Assembly (NCBI GenBank): GCA_037042915.1
Contig: CM073196.1
Coordinates: 372,001-436,000 of the forward strand
Length of the DNA stretch: 64,000 bases
Direction: 5' to 3'
DNA from: Auricularia sp. M13
Lineage: Eukaryota; Basidiomycota; Agaricomycetes; Auriculariales; Auriculariaceae
Positions 32,501 to 43,165 of the stretch are shown piece after piece (positions within the stretch are counted from its first letter, which is position 1; the number at the start of each line of letters is the position of its first letter). Below the pieces are notes generated by a model. It was not told the DNA's origin, did no database searches, and was given only the letters and a program-made list of their open reading frames with translations. Made by a program: the position numbers and the translations under genes.

Positions 32501-33700
32501 ATTACAAGAACTCCGAATTGCATCGCTTCTGCAAGGGCCGATCGTAGTGTAGCCGGAGTCCGGTTTGCGAACCTTCCGAACCCCGAACCGAACCCGAACC
32601 GAACCGAGGTTCGGGGTGGTTCAGGTTCAGGTTCAGCAGCTGGCCGAACCTCGTCCGCACCCTGTTCGAACCGAACCGAACCTCCGAACCTGATCACACT
32701 TGAGTATGGCTTTGTGTGTTGATCGTGTGCATCTGGGACATGAGATGACCTGGGACAGTTTATACAATGCATGTTGCCCCTAACCCAGGGTCCTCGGCTG
32801 ATCTCCAGAGCTGCTTGGGAGGTGCTGGGTAGCAATCAAGATGATGTAATCCATTCCCACAAGCTGATATGCTAGACACCAGACTTGAGATCAGCATTTC
32901 AGGGGCTTAATAACAGTGATATTGATCAATATAACATTATAGACACTGAGTACTACACCTATGTACACTGAGAGGTGTTCAAGACAACGTTATCTATATC
33001 TACACAGTGTTCGAGGTGCGAACCCCGAACCGAACCCGAACCGAACCTCAGGTTCGGGTTTGATGGTTCGGGAGGAGGTTCGGTTCGAGGTTCGGAAAAA
33101 AGGCTCCCGAACCGAACCGAACCGAACATCGGCTACACTAGCCGATCGGCGGGATTTGCTGCCAAAGATCATGTTTCAATTGGCGTGCAGCGTCTCATGG
33201 ACCCTACCGACGTCTTCAAGCGGTTCCGCGAGTTCCACTCCAACCTCGATGTGCTGAATGCACCGATGGCGCATGAGCCAATTGTTCCTCAGCCGCTAAC
33301 TGGGGACGCACCTGTAGATGAGGCCGAGGGAACAAGTGATCACACCAGCTCCGTCGGGAGCAGCGATGACGACGAGGAGACATTCATTCCAGCCGCGCCT
33401 ACAGCTGTACGCATCGATGGCCTCGAAGACATCATTCTCAACGACCGTTCAGAGGAGATTACTCCGGCACCGCTTGCGGAACGTTCTGCAATCTGCTTTA
33501 GCGAAGGAGGGCTCGCGTTGGAGGAGGCTCACGACGAACCTGCTATTCCCTCTGAGGACATAACAAGACCTCTAGATGGAGACGATGATTCTGCCGACGA
33601 GGAGGTTGATGGAAGCGACTTGCAGAGTGAGTATCACGAAAAGGATGGAGAAGGCAGTAGTTCAGACGGGGATACAGCTGCAAGCAGTTTTTCGTCATAG
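29518..33700 (+). CDS. DUF6589 protein, ORF interrupted by a MITE
   Basis: Exons 29518-31613, 31665-32061 and 32116-33700, with a 596-bp MITE (32545-33140) inside exon 3. Omitting the MITE and one 8-bp target copy leaves 1158 in-frame codons, so the insertion is recent. The N-terminus is Pro/Thr-rich; the body shows the features of DUF6589, a family expanded in Agaricomycetes and suspected to be transposase-like: TVCVSVTLDNAQHFGAQYD, MFFSGDGGTFEGLLRLQKYL and LHLWHTKWTAESR (Asp and His-containing motifs in the usual order), then NYLNYCLSMYLIVEK. The C-terminus is acidic (EVDGSDLQSEYHEKDGEG). As it stands the MITE introduces stops, so the protein ends after FCKGRS or is mis-spliced. It is convergent with the RecQ-like helicase, with 61 bp between stop codons. 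Confidence 0.8.
32545..33140. mobile_element. hAT-type MITE, 596 bp, 8-bp target duplication
   Basis: Terminal inverted repeats TAGTGTAGCCG(G/A) fit the hAT consensus. The element is flanked by a perfect 8-bp duplication GCCGATCG (32537-32544 and 33141-33148). Subterminal regions are dense in GGTTCGG/CCGAACC words on both sides, as in hAT subterminal repeats. It encodes no transposase. Confidence 0.9.
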
Positions 33701-33761
33701 CTGATACAAGATGCCATGTATCTATTTTTTGCGTGCAGCCTGATGAGCATTAGTACAAAGC

Positions 33762-35973
33762 TCAAAGCAGAAATGTTGCACGCACGCGCTCTGGTTGCAT
33801 ACGTGTACGCTTTGCGGGTGGCGCGTTCTCTGCACCTTCGGACCGTGCCTTGCGCTTCTGGCCAACGGATGCAGCAACCGGGGCAGGAATATTGGGCTGG
33901 CTCTCTTGCAACGGGCGGCGCGCTGTCTTCGTGCGGCGATAAAACCGTTTTGCGGGCACTTCGGACACCGGACTTGCTGCACCCTACAATAGCAGATGAG
34001 CTTTGATGAGGGAGATTGTGGGATAATACGAACCTGCGTGACATCCTGACTAGTCGTAGTCGTTGCCTGTGCCTGTTGAGCTTCGGATTTAGCAGCAGCC
34101 TTTGCAGCGCGCGTTTTCGCACGCTTAGCCTGTGTAGCGGCTTTCTTCTCCTCCCGAAGAGCCACTGCCTCGAGTCGACAGGTCGCAAGCTCCTTGAGTA
34201 GGCTCTCCGCGCGAGGCACAAGGAGAGAACACCCGCGCTGCTCAAGAAAGCTTCGGACCTTATCGATAGTATCATACTCGAAGACGCCAGCCGCAAGCTC
34301 TTGCAGCTCATGATCGGCGATCAGAAAGCACGGTGGATCGTGCAGCGTAGAGTCGAATGAAATGGAAAGCCACTCGTCGTCGCGCCAGCGGGTGAGACGT
34401 GCGAGGATGAGGCTACGCATTGCCTTCGTAGTCGGTCCGCGCCGCTTCTTCTGTTTGACAGGTGAGGAAGACGTCGCGGAGCGCCGCTGCTCCGCTGCCA
34501 GCGCTACAATTGCAGGGCCGTCCTGCAGATCCTCACGGCGACCTGAGATTGGTGCTCCGTCGCAGGTCGTGCAAAAACAATCCTCAGGCTCGGGGTTATT
34601 GTAGAGGCGGCGGAGGACGGGCTCGGGGTTGGGTGCGGCAAGGACGCATGCGAGGGGATACGAGATCTCATCTGTACCCTTGCCAGTGCGTTCTATTTCG
34701 ACTGCCTTGGACAGCGCGGTCTGTGGAACGTAGATGATGCCAAGAGCTGTGTGCAGCCGATCCCCGCGTCCAGCACGGCCGGGCTCCTGGATGATACTGT
34801 TGACATCGCCGGGTGTGCCCCAGATAACAACGACATCGATTTTAGGCAAGTCAATGCCGACGGAGAGTGCGGACGTAGTAGCGACAAATACGCCGCCATC
34901 GTACTCCGTAAGAAGCCGGCGAGTCTCAGCATTGTAACTGTCCGGGTTCAGGGCGTGGTACGGCCGAACTCCAAGCTCGCGCGCCTCGCCGGGGGGGAGG
35001 CAGCTCCAGAGATAGCTGCACATCCGCCAAGTCTGTGCAATGGTACGGGCGAAAACGACGGCCTTGAGTTTGTGAGACACCATCCAACGAAGTTGCGGGA
35101 ATTCTGGTCCATCGAGAGCGGTGAGCATCGTGTGACGCTGTAGCACGAGGTTGCCACGCAAGTTGCACCGGCGTTCGAAGTGCAAATCCGACGCACGCAA
35201 GCCGAGTGAAGTGCAGACGTTGTGTACTTCGTCTCCGGGCAATAGAGAAGCCGTCAGACATATTATTTGCACATGAGCGCAGAGACGGGCCCGAAGGATA
35301 CCAATCTGCGAGAATGCGTCAGGAGCAAGTGTACTTCGTCGATCCCGAGAATCGCAACCCTGGAGCCGAAGGGCGACTCCAGTAACGCATTGAAAGAGCG
35401 CGAGACGAGGATCTCCGGTGACAACAATACGATGCGCGTGCTGGTGAGCTTGGCGAGGTCCCAGACTCTCTGTGCACCGTCCGCGAGGGTCCGTGAGTTA
35501 ATGACGACCGTTGGAAGCCGCAGACGGTTTAGCCTTGGTGCCTAGCTGAGGTCAACATAGTCTTTGAAAGCTCGACCTGGGGCTGAACCTACCAGTTCAT
35601 CTTCAATTGCTGTGACTGGAAGTACTAGCAACGCGGCGGGATTCTTTAGCCAGGATCGGCCGCAAGGCGACGGCCCGTTTGCAGCGTAATGGATCATAAC
35701 AATAAGGGCAAAGTAGAACATACATGTCTTGCCGTCACCAGTAGCCGTTATGCCGAAGAAATGTTTCCCCTCGAGCACATGAGCGGTCCAAAGCAGCAAG
35801 TAATCATGGGGATGGTACGGTACAGGCCAGTCTAGCAGGATTTTGAGAATGAGCGCGAGCCCCTCGGGTGACGTCCACCTAAAGGGCACGCTTTGGGGCG
35901 CGTCGCGGGCAGCGGAAAGGTCAGGCTGCATAGCAGACGCGTCGCGACGCGTAGGCGACGCGATGTGCGCCAT
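33762..35973 (-). CDS. RecQ-like superfamily-2 DNA helicase, possibly damaged
   Basis: Exons 35973-35593, 35541-34034 and 33983-33762; introns are GT-AG (51 and 50 nt), about 703 aa. Helicase motifs in order: I GITATGDGKT, Ia-like LPVTAIEDEL, II GIDEVHLL, III CLTASL, IV KAVVFARTIAQTW, V FVATTSALSVGID, VI IIQEPGRAGRGDR. A CFCTTC pair follows, then a basic C-terminus (KKAATQAKRAKTRAAKAAAK, QKRKARSE). Just after motif II (35305-35312) the frame must shift by one base, and about 12 residues expected in RecQ proteins are missing between DEVHLLLTHS and QIGILRARL; this may be a mutation or a sequence error. The basic tail suggests DNA binding in the nucleus. It is convergent with DUF6589. Confidence 0.75.
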
Positions 35974-36396
35974 TAAGGTTCAATCACGGATCACCGGCGC
36001 CGGCCGCTTTCGTGGGCCAACTATCACTGGGTCGCGCTTGCAAGTAGACTACCGATATCTCCGTCGGGCGCAAAACGTCGACTTTTCCGAACCGGAGAAG
36101 GCAAAATGTTACCGAAATTGCAGAACGGTGGCTCTTGGGACCCGAAAGAGTCTGAATCCTCACTCTCATGCAAGTTTTGGTCTCTTTGCCACTGGAGAAA
36201 CTAGTATTCTGACAAAAATGCAAGTTCTCAACTCTTCCTACAGATTTTCCTGAGCTTGCAAGTCTGGTCACATTGCAAAGCCTCCGAAAATTCCAAGTTC
36301 CTTCCTGTGATAGCGGGTAGTAGGAGACGAAGTGCTGAAGATCAAGGACCGGGTCGTCAAAGAGATCTCCACAGTGGCCCAGGAAAGCTCTCCTCT
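35974..36396. other. Intergenic between helicase and repeat precursor
   Basis: Nothing was recognised except the presumed promoter of the helicase; it could contain the end of a DUF6589/helicase mobile unit, but I found no matching terminal repeat on the other side. Confidence 0.3.
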
Positions 36397-36882
36397 TCAA
36401 GCAACAGTCGGCTCGGTCCTCCAGATCTTGGTACCACGAGCCTCGACATCGCGGTAAATCTTCGTGCCACGGGCCTCGACGTCGCGCCATATCTTGGTAC
36501 CGCGCGCAGCGATGTCGGCGGTGGGAGCAGGCTCGCGCCAGATCTTGGTGCCGCGCGCCTCAACGTCGCGATAGATCTTGGTGCCGCGCGCCTCGACGTC
36601 GCCAGCCTCCCTCCAGATCTTCGTGCCGCGGGCCTCGACGGGCGCAACAGTCGGCGCCGAGGCGCGCCAGATGCGCGACCCACGTGCCTCAAGATCGACC
36701 GTGGGCTGCGTCGAGCGCCAGATGCGCGAACCGCGTGCCTCGATGTCGCCAGTCGGTGCCTACGAAACGCATATTTATGGTCGGCACGGCAGCTCTGCCT
36801 CTGTGGTATGAACACCAAGCCGCACCGGGAGAGCAGCAGCGAGCGTGGCGCTGGCGAGAAGGACGAACGAGAGGAGCTGCAT
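36397..36882 (-). CDS. Secreted repeat-peptide precursor (candidate RiPP/KEP precursor), 139 aa
   Basis: Exon 1 (36882-36826) encodes a signal peptide MQLLSFVLLASATLAAALP; after a 66-nt phase-0 intron (GTGCGG...TTCGTAG), exon 2 (36759-36397) encodes eight copies of E-A-R-G-(T/S)-(K/R)-I-(W/Y)-R, separated by short variable linkers (STQPTVDL, ASAPTVAP, EAGDV, DV, EPAPTADI). One copy has A instead of E. The aromatic position reads W,W,W,Y,W,W,Y,W. Codons for the conserved residues vary synonymously between copies, so selection appears to act on the peptide. The design (secretion signal plus tandem short core-like units in acidic or Pro/Thr spacers) matches fungal repeat precursors cut in the secretory pathway. 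No dibasic Kex2 site is present; cleavage would have to use the single Arg residues. Product and function are unknown. Confidence 0.75.
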
Positions 36883-38182
36883 TGCGTTTCGCGGTGACGA
36901 TAAAGTTCAATGAAATCGGGCGAAGGGAGGGGAAAATCTCAGCAACCTGAGTACTTAAGCGCAGCAACTCCCGAGCATGACGCATCCGATGGATCGTGAG
37001 GCGCGTGAGGCGTGATGAGCCTGAGATTAATATCATCTGAGCACCGATGGACATGTACAACTGATATATACGCTGAATATCCCGCGTCAGCCTGGAAAAC
37101 ACCAGGTTCATCTCGAACAAACCTATTGAGATGCGGCAGTCGCGATGGGAGGCCCTTAGCTGTGGGTGTGGGTCTGGTCTGGAAGCGCAATATTCGCAGG
37201 ACGAGCACAAGCATGCGGCCTCAAGTTCACTTGGCGGTCTAGAGCAACATCGCCGCTGATAGTGGAGTGTACGTGGTAGCGGGTCGAAAAGACTTCACGG
37301 ACCCAAGGCCAGGACTATATAGCTTTCAATCGGAGAGTTTTGAAGCAAAGTAGTGAGCCGTCATGATAAGACTCAAACGCGAGCAAATCCTACAGCAAGG
37401 ACTGCGGGAATGTCTTCCAATGAGTGGACAACGTGTACGGCACTGTTCCCCAAGTGGACTGGTGAGTTGACAAAAAATCCGGATTAAATACTGCAGGCTG
37501 TGGTAAGCTCGAGGTGTCTCAGTGTGCCGGCCGCGTAACAGCAGCTCCCGGGCCAGTGTCGTGGGCTTTGCGCGCATAGTGCGTCAAATGGTCCAAGTTG
37601 GTAACAGCGAGAGGTTAGGAGTCTGCGGTTGGCTCCGACCTCCTCGTCGCCTTACAAATCTGAACAGCCTGTCCGAGCTGTCCTTCGCGCATCTCTCCAA
37701 CTGCAAAACAAACGATTAGCGCAGCTATAAAGGTTAATCCTGGCTCAGATGTAAAGTTTGCGTCTATATCCCCGCTTGCAAGCCCTGATTAGCTAAAGTC
37801 TCGCTGGTACAGGTTGCGCGCGGCACTCATGCGATACAATGCACAAAATGTCCGCCTTCAACGCGAAGTCACTCACTGGTACTTCCTTCCTTCCGGTCGG
37901 TGTTCGAATATCCAGGGCAGCACTTGCATGCTCACTTGCACGGCCGTCGGACGCCCAGTTTCTTGCGCGCTCTGCGCCACCATCGCCCTGCTTGTCTCGA
38001 CGTTTTACTCTCTTCGGCCGTTACTTCATGCTTCAACTGCGTCTTGTGTCGTCTTGTAGCGTCTTGTGTCTGCTCTTCGAGTCAGACCTCGCGCGCTTCT
38101 CCGCTTCTCTTGCTCGCAGCTTCGACAATGTATCTTGGAGCACCGGTTGGACTACTACTCATATTCACCAATACTCAGAGCA
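36883..38182. other. Intergenic, nothing recognised
   Basis: Frames here are short and without motifs. The presumed promoter of the repeat precursor lies at its start. No repeats or RNA genes were recognised. Confidence 0.4.
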
Positions 38183-39509
38183 TTATTGTTTGCGTACAAC
38201 ATCAGGAAGCGGCGGAACCTCCTCGTCGGGCACGTGTAGATCGTCGCGACTCGGCACGTCCACCTTGGTCGTGCTGTTCTCTGCCTTTTCGCGAGTACGC
38301 AGAGCCGACAACCCAATGTGGGTATCGGGTTGCTCCCCTCTCTCAACATCTTGGCTGCTAAGTGTGTCCTTGCGAAACCCGATGGATACAGAATTCGTGA
38401 ACCGCGTTGCCGTATCGGACGACCAGGCCTGGCCTTGCGCCACTCTCATGATAATCAGCAGCGGTGCTATGGACTGCGCTGTCGGTTAAAGACTCGCCGA
38501 GACAGTTGCGAAAGGATGCGTACTTCAGCCTGACCGAGGGTGGGGAGGACGAGATTCTGCACAGGATCAGCAAGGCCCCACGGCACGAGGAACACGACTC
38601 CGCAGACGGAATACAGCACAGCAGACTCGATGAGCATGGCCGCCGCGGAGAAATGTGGGCTGTCGCGGACGAGCGTGGCCGTAAGCTTCGCAACGCGGCG
38701 CCGTACAAGGAGTAATTTCGTCACGATCGCCAAAGTCAGGAGGACATTGAGCGCAATGGAGATGGAGAAGTACGTCGTGAGCAGGTGAGCGGTGAGCGGC
38801 TCGAAGAACGTGATCCCTGTTGCCCTGACCATGAATATGCAGGAGACAGCTGCGACAGTCAGTTTGATGATGTGAGTTCCAGCGCAGCTCGTACCGATTG
38901 TGCTAATAAACATCACTCCAGGGACAGCGATGGTAGCAGCACGCCGGCCATAGATAATCCAGAACCGATAAAGCTGCATAAGTGCTCCATGAGTATTAGC
39001 GGGCATGAGCGAAAACCTCGTGCGTACAATCAGCCCGTCCTGTAGCCAGTTATTGACAATGTAGGAGATGAGACAGATCAAGGCCGGCGTTTCAGTTTGC
39101 TTCTCCACCAGATATGCGCTGGGACCGCCGGGATAATTGTGATTGTCGATGTAGATCATTTGCGTGAACTTGAACTGAGCACCGTTCGCGATGCTGCTGA
39201 GGGTGAAAAGGATAACGACAAAGACAATCCAGATGCAATTCCTGGGCTCCGAGCGTTTCCGCGATAGTAGCAAGCTCAGCGTGATGAAGAACAAGGTGAC
39301 ATGCACGCCTGTACGAGTGGATCTGAGCTTATGTTCTCCATCGCGTGCGATACGCACCATATGCCACTGCCCCGATCAGGATTCCTGCCAGATACGAACG
39401 CTCATTCCACAGCGCATCAGCGCTCTCTTCTGGGCCCTGTCCTGCGGCTACGTCAACTTATGTAATATGTACCGAGTAGAATGAACTCATACCTACCTGT
39501 TGAAGACAT
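38183..39509 (-). CDS. Seven-TM membrane protein, basidiomycete family, 5 exons
   Basis: Exons 39509-39497, 39441-39358, 39308-39028, 38973-38535 and 38478-38183 are phase-consistent with GT-AG introns of 49-56 nt. The small first exon MSSTG leads into LIGAVAYGVHVTLFFITLSL. Hydrophobic segments appear seven times (for example LIGAVAYGVHV, CIWIVFVVILFTL, TPALICLISYIV, IAVPGVMFIS, KLTVAAVSCIFMV, ISIALNVLLTLAIVT, LYSVCGVVFLVPWGLA). The LYRFWIIYGRR and NYPGGPSAYL segments are typical of an uncharacterised 7-TM family widely expanded in Agaricomycetes. The C-terminal about 90 residues are polar and acidic (VDVPSRDDLHVPDEEVPPLP). It is likely in the plasma membrane; function is unknown, and it is not a recognised transporter or canonical GPCR. 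Confidence 0.85.
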
Positions 39510-40114
39510 TAAACGGAGTGCCCTACCTGAACGACACGAGAAAGCAGTGGGCTGCAGTGGGAATGCAAGGCAGCTGACCGGAGTTACTTAAGTGGTCCCT
39601 TCTAACATCTCGGCGGCACGGACGGCAATAACATCTTGCCCAATGGCATGGCTGGAAGATCATATTGTCTAGAATCACGGTTCATTTGTGCAGCCGTGCC
39701 CTGTACGCAGCTTTCGCAGAAATCGATGCTTCTTGCCCTGCTTCTGACCGGAGGCACCAGGACCAAGTATAATACGGTGCCTTCTGCTTGACGTGTGAAG
39801 ATGGGAAGTAATTGAATTGCGCTGGCTCAGAGATCGTTGGCACACGGAATTCCGAGGAGACGGAGGTACCTACGGCCGATAAGCATTCATCATGTGAGAT
39901 AAGTTTGCATTTATCCGCTATCACGTATTCAACGGCTTCTAATCCCTGAGGACCGTATGTTCCGCACGGGACGGTCTCCTGGGGCAAGTGTTTCCGTGGG
40001 TGCCAACAAAGCACGCAATCCCACTATCAAGGGCGATGCGAAAATAGAAGGTAGAAGGATATCCATTCCGACTAATACGTATACACGGGCAGAAGGCGCG
40101 GAATGATGGAGGTA
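39510..40114. other. Intergenic, nothing recognised
   Basis: No gene, element or repeat was recognised up to the left end of the inverted-repeat MITE at 40115. Confidence 0.4.
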
Positions 40115-40857
40115 CAGCCCTTGTCATATGATTCTGGACAGCCAGAAAAAAATACAAAGTCGGATTCGGCCGTGCCGACCGACTCCGACCAGTTCCGGAT
40201 GCGCCAGGGCACCCCCGAATCAAGGGGGGCGCGGAAGCAAATCAATGGCACGGGGTCGGCATCCGCTGCAAGCCCAGCGCGACCTGACCTACCTACCTAC
40301 GGTCCGCGGACCCTCCGCGGATTATCTTCCGAGGCCCTGATCCGAACCCACCGCCGGCAGTCAAATTCCTTATGTCCGTATGGCCCGTCACTGTGGTACC
40401 CAGGATGCTTCCCCAGCCTTGAACAATGCTCCTTTGAGGATTTAGAAGCATATTCCATGATCTTAACTGCAGCTTGAGGTCTGGTCATAGGTGCTCTACA
40501 GGCTTACATAAGTACCCAAATCCGCGGATCATCCGCCGGAGATAATGCCAAGCCTGAGTTCCCAAATCCTGCAGCTCGCGGACGGACGGAGGTACCTATC
40601 TATGATCCGGTCCGGAACTTTGCTTCCGCGCCCCCCTTGCCCCGAATTGCGCTTTGACAATGTAGAATTTATTGTCAAAGTCAAGGAGAGCCAGAATGCC
40701 GCCTGGAGTCATGACTGGCAGCCTGGTCGAGTGGGAGGGGTGGCGACGGCGTCGACGGTGCGGCGGCGCCGCATCGGAACCGGTCGGCATCGGTCGGCAC
40801 GGCCGAATCCGACTTTGTATTTTTTTCTGGCTGTCCAGAATCTTATGACAAGGGCTG
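40115..40857. mobile_element. MITE with about 65-bp inverted ends and TA duplication
   Basis: The left end CAGCCCTTGTCATATGATTC and right end GAATCTTATGACAAGGGCTG are inverted; pairing continues through TGGACAGCCAGAAAAAAATA and TTCGGCCGTGCCGACCGA, with one or two mismatches. Inner segments (for example AAGGGGGGCGCGGAAGCAAA) are also inverted. TA flanks both ends (40113-40114, 40858-40859), which fits Tc1/mariner-type insertion. It has no coding capacity. Its right end is 10 bp from the stop codon of the 40868-41949 gene. Confidence 0.8.
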
Positions 40858-40867
40858 TACTAACTCA

Positions 40868-41949
40868 TCAGGTGTTCGAAGCGGTCAGCTTCGGCTTCCC
40901 ACTCCAGCGTTGGATCATGTGCAGACCTGCAAGACGCTCAGGGATTGAATCCTACAGTCAATGTTGCAAACTCACCGGGGGTATGCTCCATGTCCTGCCA
41001 AAAATCGACAAAGCAACGCTGTTTAGGCGCTGGAGGGTTTGCACATGCAAGCTCGAACGCGATCAAGGCGCCGGAGCTGCAAGCGACATCCATGATACCC
41101 GCTGAAGTACCACTTTTGAAGGATGTTGTTGAAAGAAGATGGTGTCGGTGAGGTACGGTATCACCAGGAAAGAGTTCAATATGCGGGTCAAGAGCCCAGA
41201 TGTCGACTTGACTGCCGTTGTGGACATGCACTTCGTCTACGCCAGATGGAGGAACCGATATGTTCAACGAGCAATGCTCCATACCCCAATCGAGGACACG
41301 GAACTGGATGACGGTGCTTGTCTAGTAATGTAAGCATACATTGGGGAGAAGGGAAGGATTATTCACGCACCTCAGACGATATAATGATGTGGTGGGCTTC
41401 AGGCATGACCGTGCCCTGGTAACTCATCCATCTCCGATCGTCCTGCTCCAAAATCGTACCATGCGCATAAGGATGCGACCTGAAGTGAAAGGCAGAGAGG
41501 GCGTAATTGAGGATCGGCGCGAAGTCCAGGTCTGCGGGGAAAGCAATCTTTTCAAGCCCAGAGTATGCGCTCGGACGGCGAAGATTGCGCGATGGGCGAG
41601 ATGCGCCGCAATTCAGCCCTCTCGGATAAGCGGTGACCAACGAAAGGGCTAGAGATGCCGCAGCGGCCAGAAAAGACATGGCGGCGAGAACATTTGACCA
41701 GGAAGTTAGCAGTGAACGTCGGGACAGTGGCATTGATCCTATGCTAAGGTCCTGGTTATGGGACCCGTGTAGAGGCTGATAGCCACCTGAAGGCATTGCG
41801 AGCTGGTTGAGGGCACGATACTGAGACAGCCCAAGTTGAGACAGCTGCCTCCCGAGGCTCAGGGTAGACGAGTCGCGTGAATGGCTTCCGTCAGGAGATC
41901 CTTGGTGCCCTTTGTGAAGTCGCGCCGGCGATTGCACAACAAATTTCAT
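40868..41949 (-). CDS. Single-TM protein of an uncharacterised Agaricomycete family, 306 aa
   Basis: Exons 41949-41371, 41321-41165, 41101-40976 and 40926-40868 (introns about 49-63 nt, GT-AG) sum to 307 codons. The N-terminal about 85 residues are polar, then one transmembrane segment (VLAAMSFLAAAASLALSLVT). The outer part carries RRPSAYSGLEKI, RRWMSYQGTVMPE, VIQFRVLDWGMEHCSLNI, VDIWALD, CSSGALIAFELACANP and CFVDFWQDMEHTPG. The fixed Cys residues suggest a disulphide-bonded extracellular fold. Many Agaricomycete genomes have paralogues with the same MERC/WALD/DFWQ pattern; none that I know of has a tested function. The start could be an internal ATG (MPSGGYQPL). A MITE sits 10 bp after the stop, so the 3' UTR is probably within it. 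Confidence 0.8.
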
Positions 41950-42120
41950 CAAACTGCGCAGAGGACAGAAGCGATCTCACATGAGTCGTATGGTCGCTTA
42001 CTTCTAAACAAGCGCCCCGGTTCCTCAGGCCGCATTTCCGGTGCATCGGAGCAGGCTGGTTCCACAGCTTCATATGGATGACGGGTCGATTCGCGGTTGA
42101 ACCGACCCTTCGGTTTCCAC

Positions 42121-42784
42121 ATGGCTCGTCTGCACTTTGTCCTCGGCGCGCTTTGCATGAGCTGCCTCAGCCTTCTCTATGCTACGCGGAATAGGTTCCA
42201 GGCAGGCAGCCGAGCGAAGATATATTGTAAGTGCGCCGTAAAAGGACGGAAGACAGTCACTAAGTCTTTCTCTTCAGCGTGGAAAGGAAATGACTTTCCT
42301 GATACATTTCCTTTGCCATTCGACGATCTGCCAATCGTTGAGCTAAATGTCCAGGAAACGGTCCGTAATTGCTCTGCCTTCGTCGATCAAAGCTCACACG
42401 GATGTCAAGATCCATTTCGACTTGGGCATGAAAGGAAGCGCACAATGGGCGAGCGATGTCCCTGCAAGCGCGGGTTATGGCTATTGTCGCTTGGGCCCGG
42501 AAGACCGAGTCTTTGCACTTACAATGTTCCACGAGCTGCATTGCCTTCGGATCCTCAGCGAAGCCTTCGAGCGCGATAGACCTGGTCACGTGCGGCATTG
42601 CTTGAGCTATCTCCGGCACGGCATTCTATGCCGCGCGGACCTTACCCTGGAGCCAGACGACGTTCTTGAGAGGGATTTCACACGGAACCGCGTCGGTGGA
42701 ACACACATCTGTCGGGATTGGAGTGTCGTATACGACCTGATGGAGAATAATTGGAACAGCTGGAATTTGCGTCAGCAGGCATAA
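42121..42784 (+). CDS. UstYa-family (DUF3328) oxidase-like protein, apparent frameshift
   Basis: Exons 42121-42226 and 42278-42784. An N-terminal membrane anchor (FVLGALCMSCLSLLYA) is followed by WKGNDFPDTFPLPFDDL, VELNVQETVR and the family signature: MFHELHCLRILSEAFER, HCLSYLRHGILCRADLTLEP, GGTHICRDWSVVYDLME. UstYa proteins catalyse oxidative cyclisation in ustiloxin-type RiPP and other mycotoxin pathways. Between VQETVR (about 42362) and ALPSSIKAHTDVKIHFDLG one extra base shifts the frame; no intron of usual size explains it. So it is either a recently broken gene or a sequence error. The signature His and Cys residues are all present. Confidence 0.75.
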
Positions 42785-43165
42785 TACTTCTGTACAGTCA
42801 TACCTTCCTGTAGTATTTCGCTTTCGACAAAAAAATATTGGAGGCGTGATGAGAGCTTTCCGCATTTCCCCATGAATTTGCGGTAGACCGTAGGTGAGAA
42901 GCCGAGCTGAGAAGCTATGCCGGCGTTTGCAAGGGTCAAAGCGCCGGAATGCCATGTACTATAAATTGCTTGCACAAGCGGCCTGCGCGTGCGACGCGGT
43001 ATTAATTCACATGTCAATGCTACGTAGACAAGGGACTTACCGCGACCGTTCTTACATGCTGTAAACCATCCCGCTCTACGGCAACGTCAATTCAACTGCA
43101 AGATATGCACAGTTAGTCAATTGACATGCTGTATCCGCGCGATTAACCCGAGATTAGGTCCATTG

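Noticed and set aside
32961-33172. Short open frames inside 32.5-33.1 kb
   Set aside because: They are readings through the MITE's CCGAACC arrays and cross the insertion borders.
36397-36882. Classical Kex2 (KR/RR) processed pheromone or dikaritin precursor
   Set aside because: No dibasic site separates the units and there is no CaaX end, so it is not a standard Kex2 precursor or a basidiomycete lipopeptide pheromone; I kept only the broader repeat-precursor call.
36256-36897. Open frames on the plus strand and in another minus frame over the repeat precursor
   Set aside because: They are Arg-rich readings of the same repeats without a signal peptide; only the spliced minus frame has a signal peptide and synonymous variation.
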